A stretch of 28,731 nucleotides of DNA from Acidobacteriaceae bacterium (GCA_003165095.1 PLSH01000145.1:33173-61903); one strand, 5' to 3'. Counted from the stretch's first letter, positions 1 through 9,290 are shown. The notes: generated by a model from the letters alone, not told the origin. Program-made: numbers and translations.

Positions 1-1223
1 CAAATCCTCGCCCGTGCTCGCCGGCGCGGGCTGCCTCGATGGCCGCATTCAGGGCCAGCAGGTTGGTCTGCTCGCTGATCTCCTGAATTGCGCTCACCAC
101 CTTGCCAATCTCTTCCGACCGCTGGGCCAGCGAGGCCATCTTCTCCTCCACCGAACCGCTGGCCGAGGCAATCTCCTCCATCGTGGCGGCTGCCGCCTTC
201 ATCACCTCTCCGCCCAGATTGGCTGCTTCGGCCGATTCACGGCTGACTCCGACCGCGGTTTCAGCGTTGTCGCTGATCTCGCCGATGGTCGCCGTCATCT
301 CCTGCGCCGCCGCTGCAATCTGGTTGATCTTGCTGGTTTGTGTCTGCGTATTGCCGCTGGTCTGGGACGCGCGCGCTCAGCTCCGTGGCCGATGCGGAGA
401 GAGTCTCCGCTCCCTGCGCCACGGAACCTAAAACGCTCCGGATCGAGGTTACGGTGGTGTTCAACGCGACGGAAAGCCGTCCGATTTCATCCTAGCTTCG
501 AACCTCGACGACCGCAAACAGATTCCCTTTCGCAACCTGTTCCAGGGCCTCCGTGGCTGATTTCAGAGGCGGCACAATCATACGCGTGAGCCTGGCGCCG
601 ATTACCGCGCACAATAAGACCGCAAGCGCCATCACGCCGCAGATCACGAAGATCGACGTTCGAACCACCTGGGTCGTACGCGTGCCTTGTTCGATACTTA
701 TCTTGTTGTTCAGCTCTACATCCGCCTCCACAGCATCGGCCGCCGCGTTATATTCTTTTACCGCGTCCCCGTAGAGCAGCAGCTTCGAGGCATCTTCCGT
801 CTTGCCGGTATCGCCAAGCTGCCTGCTTTGTTCGCTCAACGCGATGTAGGCCGCCGCGTTCTGGCGGATGGCATCGAAGAACTCGCGTTCGCCCGGATGC
901 GTGACCAACGGTGCATACTGCGCAATCGACTTGTTGTAGGAGGCAAGATAATTCTTGCGTTTGGCTGCCAAGCGCTCTGTACAGGCGCTTGTATCGCAAA
1001 GCAACAGCAGCGCATCCGTCCGGCGAATGGTGGCGACAGAGTAGCGAATATCCCTCAGCACCCGCACGGAGTTCATCGAGATGGCCGTTATATCGTAGAC
1101 GGCGGAACGGATCTTGAAAAATCCGGCCAGCGAGGCTGTCCCCAGCAGGGTGCACACCAGGCAGACTCCGCCAAAAGAATAACTGAACTTGCGCGATATG
1201 CGATCGTTGCGAAACACAGGCAT
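1..1223 (-). pseudogene. Methyl-accepting chemotaxis protein, broken, C-terminus beyond window
   Basis: Transmembrane chemoreceptor: the N-terminal half has a membrane segment near residues 15-35, a periplasmic four-helix-type sensor of about 150 residues, a second membrane segment and a HAMP region. The signalling hairpin is visible near the window edge as [20 protein letters not shown], where CheA and CheW would dock. Two lesions break it. An in-frame TAG at 492-494 lies in the HAMP/signalling linker (VRS-stop-DEIGRL). A frame change lies in the GC dinucleotide run at 368-376, where restoring one CG unit gives the expected [14 protein letters not shown]. The ATG at 1221-1223 is preferred over the upstream TTG because AGAGAG lies at good spacing. 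It runs off the window at base 1. The family call is sure; whether the breaks are real or sequencing errors is not known. Confidence 0.85.
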
Positions 1224-1376
1224 ATTGCTCAACTCTCTTTGCCAATGGATGCTCTCCGAAAATGAGACGAGGCTTGCTGCACGATCTTTCTATCGGCAGA
1301 ATTTGGAAAGGGAATATGCTGTATCTATCTCCCCGCGGATAAGCGAGCGGAAAAGGCCGCGGCGGTTGCCCGTCAT

Positions 1377-1615
1377 TTCAGGTGGGCGAACTCCAGGCGA
1401 GTTCGCTCGAACACCGGCACGTTCCGGTCGGCATCTCTCCAAAGCGTAAAGAACTTCTAATATTCGCAGCGGCTTTCGGCCGATTTATTCTCCATCCCGT
1501 AGACTCGCGCCAAGCCCAGATGAGCCACGATCGTTCGGGGCATCGTCAGATCTTCGAGTGCTGGATTCGCGATCAGCTCTTTGAAATCCGCTTCGGCTGG
1601 TCGCTACCGCTCTTC
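1377..1615 (-). pseudogene. Fossil C-terminus of a TPR protein
   Basis: The gap between the chemoreceptor and threonine synthase contains a readable protein tail in one minus-strand frame: RPAEADFKELIANP, then IVAHLGLARVYGMENKSAE, then FFTLWRDADRNVPVFERTR and a natural TGA after AHLK. This is the helix-turn-helix pattern of the last tetratricopeptide repeats found at the C-terminus of large kinase/TPR or winged-helix/TPR regulators common in Acidobacteriota. It has an in-frame TAG at 1457-1459 where Gln would be expected (EY-stop-KFF), and upstream of about 1610 the frame is lost. No N-terminal part remains. I regard it as a relic; assignment to a specific regulator type is inference. The rest of the 1224-1706 gap shows nothing else I can support. 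Confidence 0.6.
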
Positions 1616-1706
1616 ATAACAATCCTTCGGTCTTCTTGTTACACGAGCCTCGCGAGAATTATCTGCTAATGCCTACTGTGCGAGTTGAGCGAATATCCCG
1701 CACAGG

Positions 1707-2897
1707 TTACGGCCGTTTCAAATGCATCGCCTCTGCAATTACATCCGCGTACTTCAGTCCTGCGCCGGTGTTGAACAGCACCACACGGTCGGATGCTTTG
1801 AGGAATCCATTGGCCAGCAGCTTGTCGTATGCCGCCGTAACTGCGGCGCCTTCAGGGCACAGCAAGAGCCCTTCATTCTCCGCCCAGTCCAGGATTGAAG
1901 CCAGAATCTCATCATCGCTCACCGCCAGCGCGGTCCCGCCGGAGGAGCGAACGATATCGAGAATAATCGCATCCCCATAAGGCTTGGGAACCCGCAGGCC
2001 CGCGGCAAAAGTGAAGCCGTTCTGCCACATCTGGCTCACCACCGCTCCAGCCTCGTAAGCCCTGGCCACTGGCGCGCACCCTGAAGCCTGCACTGCGATC
2101 ATGCGCGGCCGCTTTCCCGGCTTCACCCAGCCAATCTGCTCCAGTTCTTCAAACGCCTTCCACATGCCGATCAGCCCCACGCCGCCGCCGGTCGGATAGA
2201 AAACGGCGTCCGGATACTCCCATCCCAGCTGCTCCACCAGTTCGTAGCCCATCGTCTTCTTGCCTTCCACGCGAAATGGCTCTTTCAGAGTGGAGATGTC
2301 AAACCACCCCTCCTGCTGCTTGCGCTCGTTCACCATCCGGGCACAGTCTGAGATCAAACCGTTCACCAGCGTAACCTTCGCGCCGTACGCAACCGCTTCC
2401 AGATAATTGGCAATCGGAACATCGCGAGGCATGAAGATATGGGCTTCAATCCCCGCCGCAGCGGCATAAGCTGCCAGCGCTCCCGCAGCATTCCCGGCGG
2501 AGGGCACCGCGAGCTTTCTCAAGCCATAATGTCGCGCCATGGTCACCGCCATGGCTAATCCTCGAGCTTTGAAGCTCCCCGTCGGATTGGCTCCCTCCTC
2601 CTTCACGTAAGCGCCCTGATACCGCTTGCTGCGCAGCATCGGCGTCCATCCCTCGCCCAGTGTGACAGGCTTGGCGTCGGGCAGCACCGCCTGATAGCGC
2701 CACATTCCGGACCACGTTGAAGTGGCCCGCCCTGCGATCGCCTCGCCTGGAGATGTTCCTTTCAGATGAGAGAAGTCGTAGCGCACATAAAGCGAGCCGG
2801 CAGGCTGATCCGCGCATTGCGAGCAAACCGTCTGCGGCGATTGCGCCCAAATATGGGCGTGACAGCGATAGCATTCCAGGTAAGCAATTGGAGGCAT
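1707..2897 (-). CDS. thrC: Threonine synthase
   Basis: PLP-dependent cytoplasmic enzyme converting O-phosphohomoserine to threonine, the last step of threonine synthesis. The 396-residue length fits the short bacterial form. The N-terminus carries a zinc-ribbon-like set of four cysteines (C9, C12, C25, C28). The PLP-binding lysine is in NPTGSFKARG (K110), followed by the SAGNAAGA substrate loop and the glycine-rich phosphate loop PTGGGVGLIG. The ATG at 2897 is preceded by AAGGA at suitable spacing. It is intact, unlike its neighbours on both sides. It starts 63 bases after the end of the M28 gene, so it could be read through from there. A threonine dehydratase or cysteate synthase relative is possible in principle, but the N-terminal cysteines and overall pattern favour ThrC. 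Confidence 0.9.
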   Translation of the reverse strand: MPPIAYLECYRCHAHIWAQSPQTVCSQCADQPAGSLYVRYDFSHLKGTSPGEAIAGRATSTWSGMWRYQAVLPDAKPVTLGEGWTPMLRSKRYQGAYVKEEGANPTGSFKARGLAMAVTMARHYGLRKLAVPSAGNAAGALAAYAAAAGIEAHIFMPRDVPIANYLEAVAYGAKVTLVNGLISDCARMVNERKQQEGWFDISTLKEPFRVEGKKTMGYELVEQLGWEYPDAVFYPTGGGVGLIGMWKAFEELEQIGWVKPGKRPRMIAVQASGCAPVARAYEAGAVVSQMWQNGFTFAAGLRVPKPYGDAIILDIVRSSGGTALAVSDDEILASILDWAENEGLLLCPEGAAVTAAYDKLLANGFLKASDRVVLFNTGAGLKYADVIAEAMHLKRP

Positions 2898-2960
2898 CGA
2901 ATTCCTTGGTCTTGCAATTGGAATTTCATATACAACGTAGCAGAGGCGAGGGTAATTTTT

Positions 2961-4223
2961 TCAACGTCTCGGAATCGTGCTGAAAAAGCTCTCGGGATAC
3001 CACGCCGGCTTTGTTGGAGCATTGGCAACACGCGTAACCAGCGTAAGCAGCACACGGTCAAAGTGCACGGCTGCCTCCCGGTCGATGGGCTGATTCAAAT
3101 CATCGCTGGGACGATGGTAACGATTGCGGATCCAATCGTTGAAGGTCTTCTGCTCGGGTGTGTCGGGCAACCAGCCGAACTTGAAGGCCAGAGCGGGAAT
3201 CCCATACTTCACAAAGCTGGCCTGATCGGAACGGATGAAGCGGTTTTCATCGGGTTGCTTATCGAATTGGACTTCAATATCGTTCAGCTGCGCCGCGGCA
3301 CGTGCATCGTTGCCGAGGGTCGACTCGCCGAGTCCCTGCACCTCAAGAAAATGCAGCGGAAACAGAGGCAGGTACATATCCATATTCAAATCGGCGATGA
3401 TTTGCGAACGCGGAACGGTTGGATAATGCGCATAGAACTGCGATCCCAACTCTCCTTCCTCTTCACCCGTGAAAGCCAGGAAGATGATGGAACGTTTGGG
3501 ACGCGCGCCCTTGGCCAGCGCCTTTGCTGTCTCAATCAAAGATGCGATTCCGGAAGCATTGTCCATGGCGCCGTTGTAGATCGGGTCCCCGTCCACCGGG
3601 CGTCCTACGCCAAGGTGGTCGAGATGCGCGCTTAACAGCAGATACTCCTGTTTCAGTTTGGGGTCGCGGCCCTCAAGCAATCCAACAACATTGGGCGCCT
3701 GATACGTAGTAACCACTTGTGTCGTCGTTGTGGCCCGTATGCTCACCGCAAGCGGAAATGAAGGCAGCGGCTGACCATCTTTCGCGATCCCCTGCAGTTC
3801 ATCGAGTGTATGCGGCGAGCCCGCGAACAACGCGCCGGCCGAATCGATTGGAATGGTCGCATTGACACGCGCGCCCTGCAACGGGTTGAGCGCGGGGTCG
3901 GCCAACTGTTCGATGGGACGGCCCGCACCGAAGCCAGCCCCAAATCCGCCGCCACCGCCGCGCTGAGCAGCGCCTTGAGATGGTCGAGGCTCGGGAATCG
4001 TGATCAGGCCTACGGCTCCGGCAGCCTTGAGCGCGTGCCAGAGAATTGCCGCGGTGCGATAGTACGCTTTGAGCGGCCCGTGAATCGGTGGAGGGCCGCC
4101 GGCAAGAATTACGGCGATCTCTCCGTGCAAATCCAGGCCCTTCAAATCATTGATGCCCAGTCCGGGAACCACCAATCCATGGCCGGCGAAGACAGCCGGC
4201 GCATCGATCGTTGCGGCCCCTAC
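2961..4223 (-). pseudogene. M28 zinc aminopeptidase, 5' end lost to an IS630 remnant
   Basis: Secreted-type M28 family peptidase with a PA-like insert, probably a periplasmic aminopeptidase. The metal ligands are visible: the H-x-D pair in LSAHLDHLG, the bridging Asp in GAMDNASG, the catalytic Glu pair in FTGEEEGELGS, an Asp in ADLNMDM and the last His in RYHRPSDD. A glycine-rich linker (GGGGGFGAGFGAG) interrupts the PA-like region. The frame stays open past the first plausible start (TTG at 4175) through GAATIDAPAVFAGHG and then runs directly into the IS630 end at about 4224. The signal peptide and roughly the first hundred or more residues are therefore missing, which is an estimate from the family's usual length. 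No ribosome site precedes any internal start, so I treat it as a 5'-truncated gene. Confidence 0.8.
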
Positions 4224-4495
4224 TAGAGCATTTTGGTTTTTACTGTAGACCGTTGAAGCAGTGATCGAACCATGCTTTTGCGTTGTCAGGTGTAATGAGG
4301 CGGATGGCTTCTGCGATGGCCTCTTCGAGCGCTTGGCTTGTTCTTGCTTTTGCGCATCGGAGAAGTTGTTTGAGTTTTGACCATGCCTTTTCGATCGGGT
4401 TCAGGTCGGGTGAATAGGGCGGCAGATAGAGCACTTCGCAGCCAATTTTTTCGATCAGTTGGCGCACGCCTTTGATGGCTCCTTAACGTGAAAGT
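4224..4495 (-). mobile_element. IS630-family remnant (transposase C-terminus and one end)
   Basis: The final 75 codons of a DDE transposase end at 4240. The family signature is LPPYSPDLNPIEKAWSKLK, which contains the last catalytic Glu; the tail is AWFDHCFNGLQ. Upstream, FHVKE followed by AIKGVRQ extends the protein to about 4492 if one G is restored at 4478-4483. The outer end, TAGAGCATTTTGG on the plus strand, directly abuts the M28 coding sequence, with TA at the border as expected for IS630 target preference. The catalytic Asp residues and the other end are missing, and the S9 gene's stop codon lies about 15 bases beyond the remnant. A deletion seems to have removed most of the element together with the 5' part of the M28 gene. 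Confidence 0.8.
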
Positions 4496-4510
4496 GTGTG
4501 GACCGGTTCC

Positions 4511-6541
4511 TCATGGAAGAGTCAGATTGATATCTTCGATGGATGTGCTGCTCTGGCCAGTGCGAGATTGCAGATATTTGCGAAGGAAGGCCTGCTGGTG
4601 ACGCCAGACGTCGATGCGATCTTCGGGCTTGAAGAATTCATGGTACTCGCCAGGATAAGCGTAAGCGAGGAAGGGCTTATTGGCCTTCTTGAGCGCCTGG
4701 ATTAGTTGCTCCGATTCGTATGGAGGCAGTTGCGGATCGGCAGTTCCGTATTGGATGAGGAGGGCAGCCTTGATCTTCGGAACGTCGGGAATGATGTTTG
4801 TCTGCCGGTAGGCTTCGGGCTTTTCCTCGGGAGTCCCGCCCATCTTGATTTCCCAGCGTATTTCCGAATTCCGGTTGGTACGCTCCAGAAATGTGGCGCG
4901 ATTTACGGCTCCGCCATAGGAGATCGCCGCGATCCACAGCCCTGGGAGCTTTGTCACGGCATAGTGCATCATGGTTGCTCCGTGACTGGTGCCACCGATG
5001 GCAACCCGCGCGGGATCGGTCAGGCCCTGATCTACAAGATACTGAACCGCCGCACCCACGTCCTGTACTTCTCCTCCTCCCGAGTCGCCAACATTGAGAT
5101 TTCGAAACTTCTCTCCGTAACCAACGCCGCCTCGGTAGTTAGGACGAAATACCAGATAACCATCCTGAGCAAAGAAGAGCGAGAGCGGGGAAAAGCCGAA
5201 TGTATCCTGCCCTTCCGGGCCGCCATGAACCCATAGCAAGGTTGGATAGCGCTTACCCCGCGTGAATCCTGGCGGATAGTAAAGGATGCCGGCCAGAGGC
5301 AGACCGTCCTTGCCCTTGAAATGGACAAGTTTAGGCGTGGGGATGGCGAGCGCCAGGAAATTTCGTGGAAGCGTATGCGTGAGCGCACGAGCAGTTGGAT
5401 CGCCCGAGACAGAAGCAACATAAAGGTCGGGCGACTCGAAGGGCGCGGAGCGAACAAAATAGACCTTTTTGCCATCCGGCGACCACTGCGGGCTCGTTTC
5501 AACGCCAGACGGTAGCTTGGCAAGATTCCACGGCGCCGATCCATCCACCGGGACAATCCAGACATGGCGTTCCTCGGGAGTCTTGCGATTGGAAACAATG
5601 GCGAGTAACTTGCCGTCGGGAGAAAATGCTGGTGTGAAATCCTCTGACTCGCCTTGCGTGAGCGGGCGCGGCAGACCGCCGGAAGCAGCGAGAAGATAGA
5701 CCTTATCCCATCCTGTGTCCTGAAGCGTAAAGGCAAGCGATTTTTCATCGGGTGACCAGACAACCTTGTCGATTGCCCACGCTCTGCCGCGATCGGGACG
5801 GGCCGTGTATAGCTCTGTAGGTGCGGAATCGGCGCGCCCGGTCAAGACATCGAAACTGAGGAGTTTCAACTTGCCCGAAAAGAATTCGCGCGAGCGCTCG
5901 GTATAAGTCAGGCGCGTACCGTCAGGAGACCAGACTGGATCGGGAAAGAAGAGACCGCCTGCAAGACCATCGCCGTCGTCGGTGTGCTGATCGCCAAGAT
6001 GTTCGGGCCCGAGGTAGTTCTCTGTCGTGGCCAGATAGTTTCTTGATTTCCCGTCTTCGCTCACTACCCAAAGCTCGTTTTGTCCGCTCCGGCCGGACTC
6101 GTAGAGAATCCAGTGTCCATGAGGATTCCATTTCGGAGTGTGATCGGTCGCCACGCGCGGATCACCCGGCCCAGCCGCGCCATCGGTCAACTTCTTCGGC
6201 TGGCCGCCCTCCACCGGGACCACCCAAATCGAACCCTGGCTCACAAATGCCAGTTCCTGCGAATCGTGCTACCAGCTGATCTCAGACTTGCCGCCTGGCG
6301 TAGAAGTCAGAGTCACAGGCCAGCCACCTTCAGAGGGAAACAATGCAATCTGCCCGTTGCGAACAATCGCAAATTGGTTTCCATCGGGTGAGAGCACAGG
6401 ATTCAAAGGTGCGGAAACCGACTCGAGGTCTTCCGCTGTGATCGTGGCGGGCGCCGCATGAACCTGCGACGGAAAAACCGCCAATGCAAAGCTCGCAACA
6501 ATCAAAATCAAAAAAAAATTGCAAACCTGGATTGCAGTCAT
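4511..6541 (-). pseudogene. S9 prolyl-oligopeptidase-like protein with in-frame amber
   Basis: Secreted serine peptidase of the S9 (DPP-IV/acylaminoacyl peptidase) type. It has a signal peptide (LILIVASFALAVFPSQVHA), then TolB/WD40-like propeller blades with repeated SPDG(K/T) motifs, then an alpha/beta-hydrolase domain. The nucleophile is the Ser of GGTSHGA, the acid the Asp of YGTADPQ and the His that of YPGEYHEF. A single TAG at 6269-6271 interrupts the first blade (EISW-stop-HDSQELAF) while the frame is open on both sides. The ATG at 6541 follows a weak ribosome site. A shortened start at 6244 would lack the signal peptide and first blade. If TAG is read through or is an error, the product is about 676 residues. 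Confidence 0.8.
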
Positions 6542-6918
6542 AACTAAGTGCTCGCGCAGGAGTGCGCAGCCGCGGATGTAAGTGTGTAGACGGCGCATGC
6601 CTGTGCACCTATCCCGCCCACATGCGCAGTCAGAGGTGCACCGCAGAGATACGCTGCTCGATTCGAGCCGGGCCGAGAGACACGCCAAGCTTACGATTAC
6701 GAGTACCTATCTGGATTGGAAATTGAATTTCTATCGCTGTGCTGTTAGCGACATCGACAAGGAAGGATGCACGCGCTGTTCGCGATCAGCTTGTTACTGA
6801 AGATATGGCCGCTGTCATGCATGAATGTGGTATATCACATAACATCGATTGGCTACAAGTGATTTGCGCATCGCTTTTGAACGAGGCCTGAAACGACCCC
6901 CGCCTTCTTGGAGAAGAT
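6542..6918. other. Divergent intergenic region between S9 and propeller genes
   Basis: About 377 bases separate two divergently transcribed secreted-protein genes, so promoters for both must lie here. I see a ribosome site GGAG at about 6910 for the plus-strand gene, but no hexamer pair convincing enough to call as a promoter, and no repeat or RNA structure. Confidence 0.4.
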
Positions 6919-8211
6919 ATGAGATCCATTCTTGCGTCAAGACTTCTGCGGCGGGCGCTGCTCCTTCTGGCCTTTGTCCACGGTTCTCTGCTTGACTTGC
7001 AAGCGCAAGAACTTGTTACCGGTACAGCCAATTACCCGACCTCCGGAAATCCAACCTCCGCAATCGCCACCAGCGACGGGCGCTATGTATTTGTTTCTGT
7101 CATGAATGTCGGAAGTCCAAACTTCACCGGATCGGATCAAGCCGCCGGTGCGCGCAAAGACGCTGTTTCCGGCATTCAGATCTTTCGTTGCGCAGGCCTG
7201 TCCCACGCCCGCAACGTGAAACTGAAATCTGCCGGATTCATTCCAACCGGCAGCACTGGCGCAAATGGCCTCGTTTTCTCGAAGGGTGAGCACACACTTG
7301 TCGTCGGCGTGGGAGATGCGGGTGTCGCATTTCTCAATGTTCAGGACATGCTTCACGGAACAGCCAAGCCGTATTTTGTAGCGCAAGGCGATGGTGCCGG
7401 AACTTTCGACGTTGTTGCCTCGCCAGACGGGCAGTTTGTCTTCTCGTCCAACGAGTACGGAATCGTACGCGGGCAGCGTGGCAGCATTGGAATCATCGAG
7501 ACCAATGCCGATGATTCAGGCCGCGTCACGCATCCTCAGACCGTAGGCCAGATACCGGTCGGCGATGTTGTCCCCAGTCTTGCCTTGTCTCCCGATGGCT
7601 CACGGCTCTATGTTGCAACGGAACTTATAGCGGCCAAGGAGCCGCCACCCATCGCCGGAGTCGCCAATCCGGTGCTTACAAAGAGCGATTGCGTTCAGAG
7701 AGTGGGAACCCCTCCTCGGCACAACGGATTCATTACAGTGATCGATGCAACGCGCGCAAAACAATTCGGAAGCGACGCGATTCTCTCGCGCGTGGCTGCT
7801 GGTTGCTCGCCAGTACGCCTGGCGGAAGCGGCGGATTCTTCAGTTTTGTTCGTCTCGGCCAGGGGAGACGATGCGATCCTGGCCTTCGCTCCGCGCCTGC
7901 TTGAGGCAGACCCTGAGCACGCCTTGTTGCGCGCTCTCCCTTCAGGTGGAACGGCGCCAGTTGGTATGCGCCTTTTTGCCCAGGACCGCATGCTCGCCGT
8001 CGCCGACTCAAATCGCTTTGAAGATTCAGACGGGACTCTGGCCGTCCTGGATGTTCGAAATCTTTCCGCTTCATCGAATGGCGTGCCACTCAAGACGCTG
8101 CGCGCCGGAAAATTCCCCCGCAACATCGGCATCAGCCATGACGGCAAGACTCTTTTTCTCACGAACTACACATCCCGCACCCTGCAGGTGATCCGGATCG
8201 TGAATCGCTAG
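6919..8211 (+). CDS. Secreted YVTN-type beta-propeller protein
   Basis: 430-residue exported protein. The signal peptide is LLRRALLLLAFVHGSLL, with probable cleavage near LQAQ at residue 30. The rest is a chain of propeller blades with repeated motifs of the kind TSDGRYVFVS, SPDGQFVFSS, SPDGSRLYVA and SHDGKTLFLTN, spaced about 40-60 residues apart, typical of the YVTN/lactonase-like surface protein fold. No catalytic residues of 6-phosphogluconolactonase can be assigned from sequence alone. The start ATG is preceded by GGAGA. It ends with a natural TAG at 8209-8211, which shows that amber is a normal stop in this genome. It is followed by a gap of about 236 bases and is probably monocistronic. 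Substrate or partner is unknown. Confidence 0.8.
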   Translation: MRSILASRLLRRALLLLAFVHGSLLDLQAQELVTGTANYPTSGNPTSAIATSDGRYVFVSVMNVGSPNFTGSDQAAGARKDAVSGIQIFRCAGLSHARNVKLKSAGFIPTGSTGANGLVFSKGEHTLVVGVGDAGVAFLNVQDMLHGTAKPYFVAQGDGAGTFDVVASPDGQFVFSSNEYGIVRGQRGSIGIIETNADDSGRVTHPQTVGQIPVGDVVPSLALSPDGSRLYVATELIAAKEPPPIAGVANPVLTKSDCVQRVGTPPRHNGFITVIDATRAKQFGSDAILSRVAAGCSPVRLAEAADSSVLFVSARGDDAILAFAPRLLEADPEHALLRALPSGGTAPVGMRLFAQDRMLAVADSNRFEDSDGTLAVLDVRNLSASSNGVPLKTLRAGKFPRNIGISHDGKTLFLTNYTSRTLQVIRIVNR

Positions 8212-8447
8212 ATTCCCTTTGGCTGCTTATGATCGCGAAAACTCCATCCGAATGGATGGCGGCCTGGTCGCCTGCTTCCAGGAGCCTCGGGCTCAATAAT
8301 CTTTTCACTCCAAAGGTGGGGTAAGGGTGCCGGATCTCGGACGAATCGATCGCATCCCATAAGCCGACTTTGCCGGACCGATCTCGGCATATTTCCTCTA
8401 AGTGGCTGAACGGACATGGATTAGGCTCCGCATCCGACAAGAACTAG

Positions 8448-8639
8448 ATGCCGGCACCGAAGAACTATCGAGACCTGTGGCCGACCACAGGTCGGCAGGT
8501 GAGCTTCAGCGGGTGTATCCTTAAAGTAGTAGTCGAAGAAGTAGTAGTCGAAATTTCCTCTTCTCGCCTTCGGCAATCCAGGCTTGGCTCCAGACGAGCA
8601 CCTTTCAAGTACGCAACCAAACGACCGGAGTTGCTGTGA
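8448..8639 (+). CDS. Small ORF of unknown function, first of a GTGA-coupled trio
   Basis: A 63-codon ORF that I do not recognise. Its stop TGA overlaps the GTG of the next ORF in the four bases GTGA (8636-8639), the arrangement typical of translational coupling. It contains a perfect 9-bp hairpin with a 4-base loop at 8472-8493 and a 15-base tandem duplication at 8524-8552, which makes the peptide stretch VVVEEVVVE. The composition (basic C-terminus, odd codon use) is less protein-like than the two following ORFs, so it may be a leader peptide or an RNA element rather than a stable protein. The 8212-8447 sequence upstream shows no gene. Confidence 0.35.
   Translation: MPAPKNYRDLWPTTGRQVSFSGCILKVVVEEVVVEISSSRLRQSRLGSRRAPFKYATKRPELL
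8472..8493. repeat. 9-bp perfect hairpin with CCGA loop
   Basis: GACCTGTGG and CCACAGGTC enclose CCGA. It lies inside the first small ORF of the trio, about 30 bases before a tandem duplication, and could act on the translation of the following ORFs. Confidence 0.65.
8524..8552 (+). repeat. Tandem duplication AAGTAGTAGTCGAA, period 15
   Basis: Two copies, 8524-8537 and 8539-8552, in frame with the first small ORF and coding VVVE twice. The 15-base period keeps the frame, so copy number could change without breaking the ORF. Confidence 0.7.
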
Positions 8640-8863
8640 GCCTGACCGGGAAAAGCGATGTAAAAAACCATCTATCTGCGCGCGGACGCGCGGGGAACGG
8701 TCCATTCCTTTTCGTACGCCAGTCCGGTGTAACAGGATTTTCCGCAGCTGAATCCGCCGAAATCGAGAAATATCCAACAGGCCTTGCTGAACTCTCCACC
8801 GTAGCACACTTGCTTCACGGCATAAATATCGTGCCGGCCGTACCCGGAAGTCCGGAAAAGTGA
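8636..8863 (+). CDS. Small protein of unknown function, second of the coupled trio
   Basis: A 75-residue ORF starting with GTG at 8636, with GGAG five bases upstream, which supports the start. It overlaps both neighbours by GTGA. The peptide begins SLTGKSDVKNHLSARGR and has a middle FLFVRQSGVTGFSAAESAEI; there is no signal peptide, membrane segment or cysteine. I do not recognise a domain. My impression, from memory only, is that short proteins beginning like this recur in Acidobacteriota. Coupling on both sides suggests that it acts with the 8860-9237 product. Confidence 0.5.
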   Translation: MSLTGKSDVKNHLSARGRAGNGPFLFVRQSGVTGFSAAESAEIEKYPTGLAELSTVAHLLHGINIVPAVPGSPEK

Positions 8864-9237
8864 ATCCACACGCCATGTTTCTGCGCGAAGCATGCGCTCT
8901 GCCGGATCAGTTAGCCCTGCACCAGAGGTGGTTTTGTCGGAACTGGATGCTGGTCGACGATCTGACGGCAGTTGCTCTCGACGCCAAGATCCGCAATGCA
9001 GGCTGGCATTTCATGTGGATGGTGGGCTCCTGTTGCCGCCGCGGCTGTGGCTGGACCCATGAAGAGGCGGTCCATCAGGCTCTCGAGCGCGCGCTGAACA
9101 AGACGAGTGAGCAATTCAATGCATCGGAGCTTGAGTCCGTAGTGATAAAAAAATATTTAGGCTTCTTTTGGGCGAAGGTGATACTGCATCCCCGCCTGAT
9201 TCAGCAACTGACTTCGCTTGACACGCCCTGCGCGTAG
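8860..9237 (+). CDS. Conserved-looking 125-residue protein of unknown function
   Basis: Soluble protein of 125 codons starting at GTG 8860 (overlap GTGA with the previous stop) or possibly ATG 8875. It has an aromatic-rich centre (AGWHFMWMVGSCCRRGCGW), four cysteines there, and a predicted long helix (EEAVHQALERALNKTSEQF), then ELESVVIKKYLGFFWAKVIL, which reads like a mixed alpha/beta small domain. The good amphipathic pattern and absence of in-frame breaks argue for a real gene. It ends 53 bases before the glycosyltransferase and is co-directional, so the two may share a transcript. No function is assigned; the cysteine cluster could bind metal but the spacing fits no family I know. Confidence 0.65.
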   Translation: MNPHAMFLREACALPDQLALHQRWFCRNWMLVDDLTAVALDAKIRNAGWHFMWMVGSCCRRGCGWTHEEAVHQALERALNKTSEQFNASELESVVIKKYLGFFWAKVILHPRLIQQLTSLDTPCA

Positions 9238-9290
9238 GCTGAGCACGCGGTGTACGCATAGTCGGCAGGCAAAAGTGAAAGCAGGACACA

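Noticed and set aside
2766..3635. 289-codon plus-strand ORF opposite the M28 peptidase and the thrC start
   Set aside because: It spans two genes on the other strand that carry recognisable motifs; its own translation shows no pattern.
1..6271. General reassignment of TAG to an amino acid
   Set aside because: The propeller gene (8211) and the SUMF1 fusion (13129) end in TAG at the expected protein end, and no suppressor tRNA is visible in the window. Kept only as a low-priority check.
8212..8447. Possible minus-strand ORF of 93 codons in the gap
   Set aside because: It overlaps the propeller gene's end and the start of the small-ORF trio, with no domain or ribosome site.
8521..8555. CRISPR-like repeat
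   Set aside because: Only two adjacent copies with no spacer; it is a simple tandem duplication.
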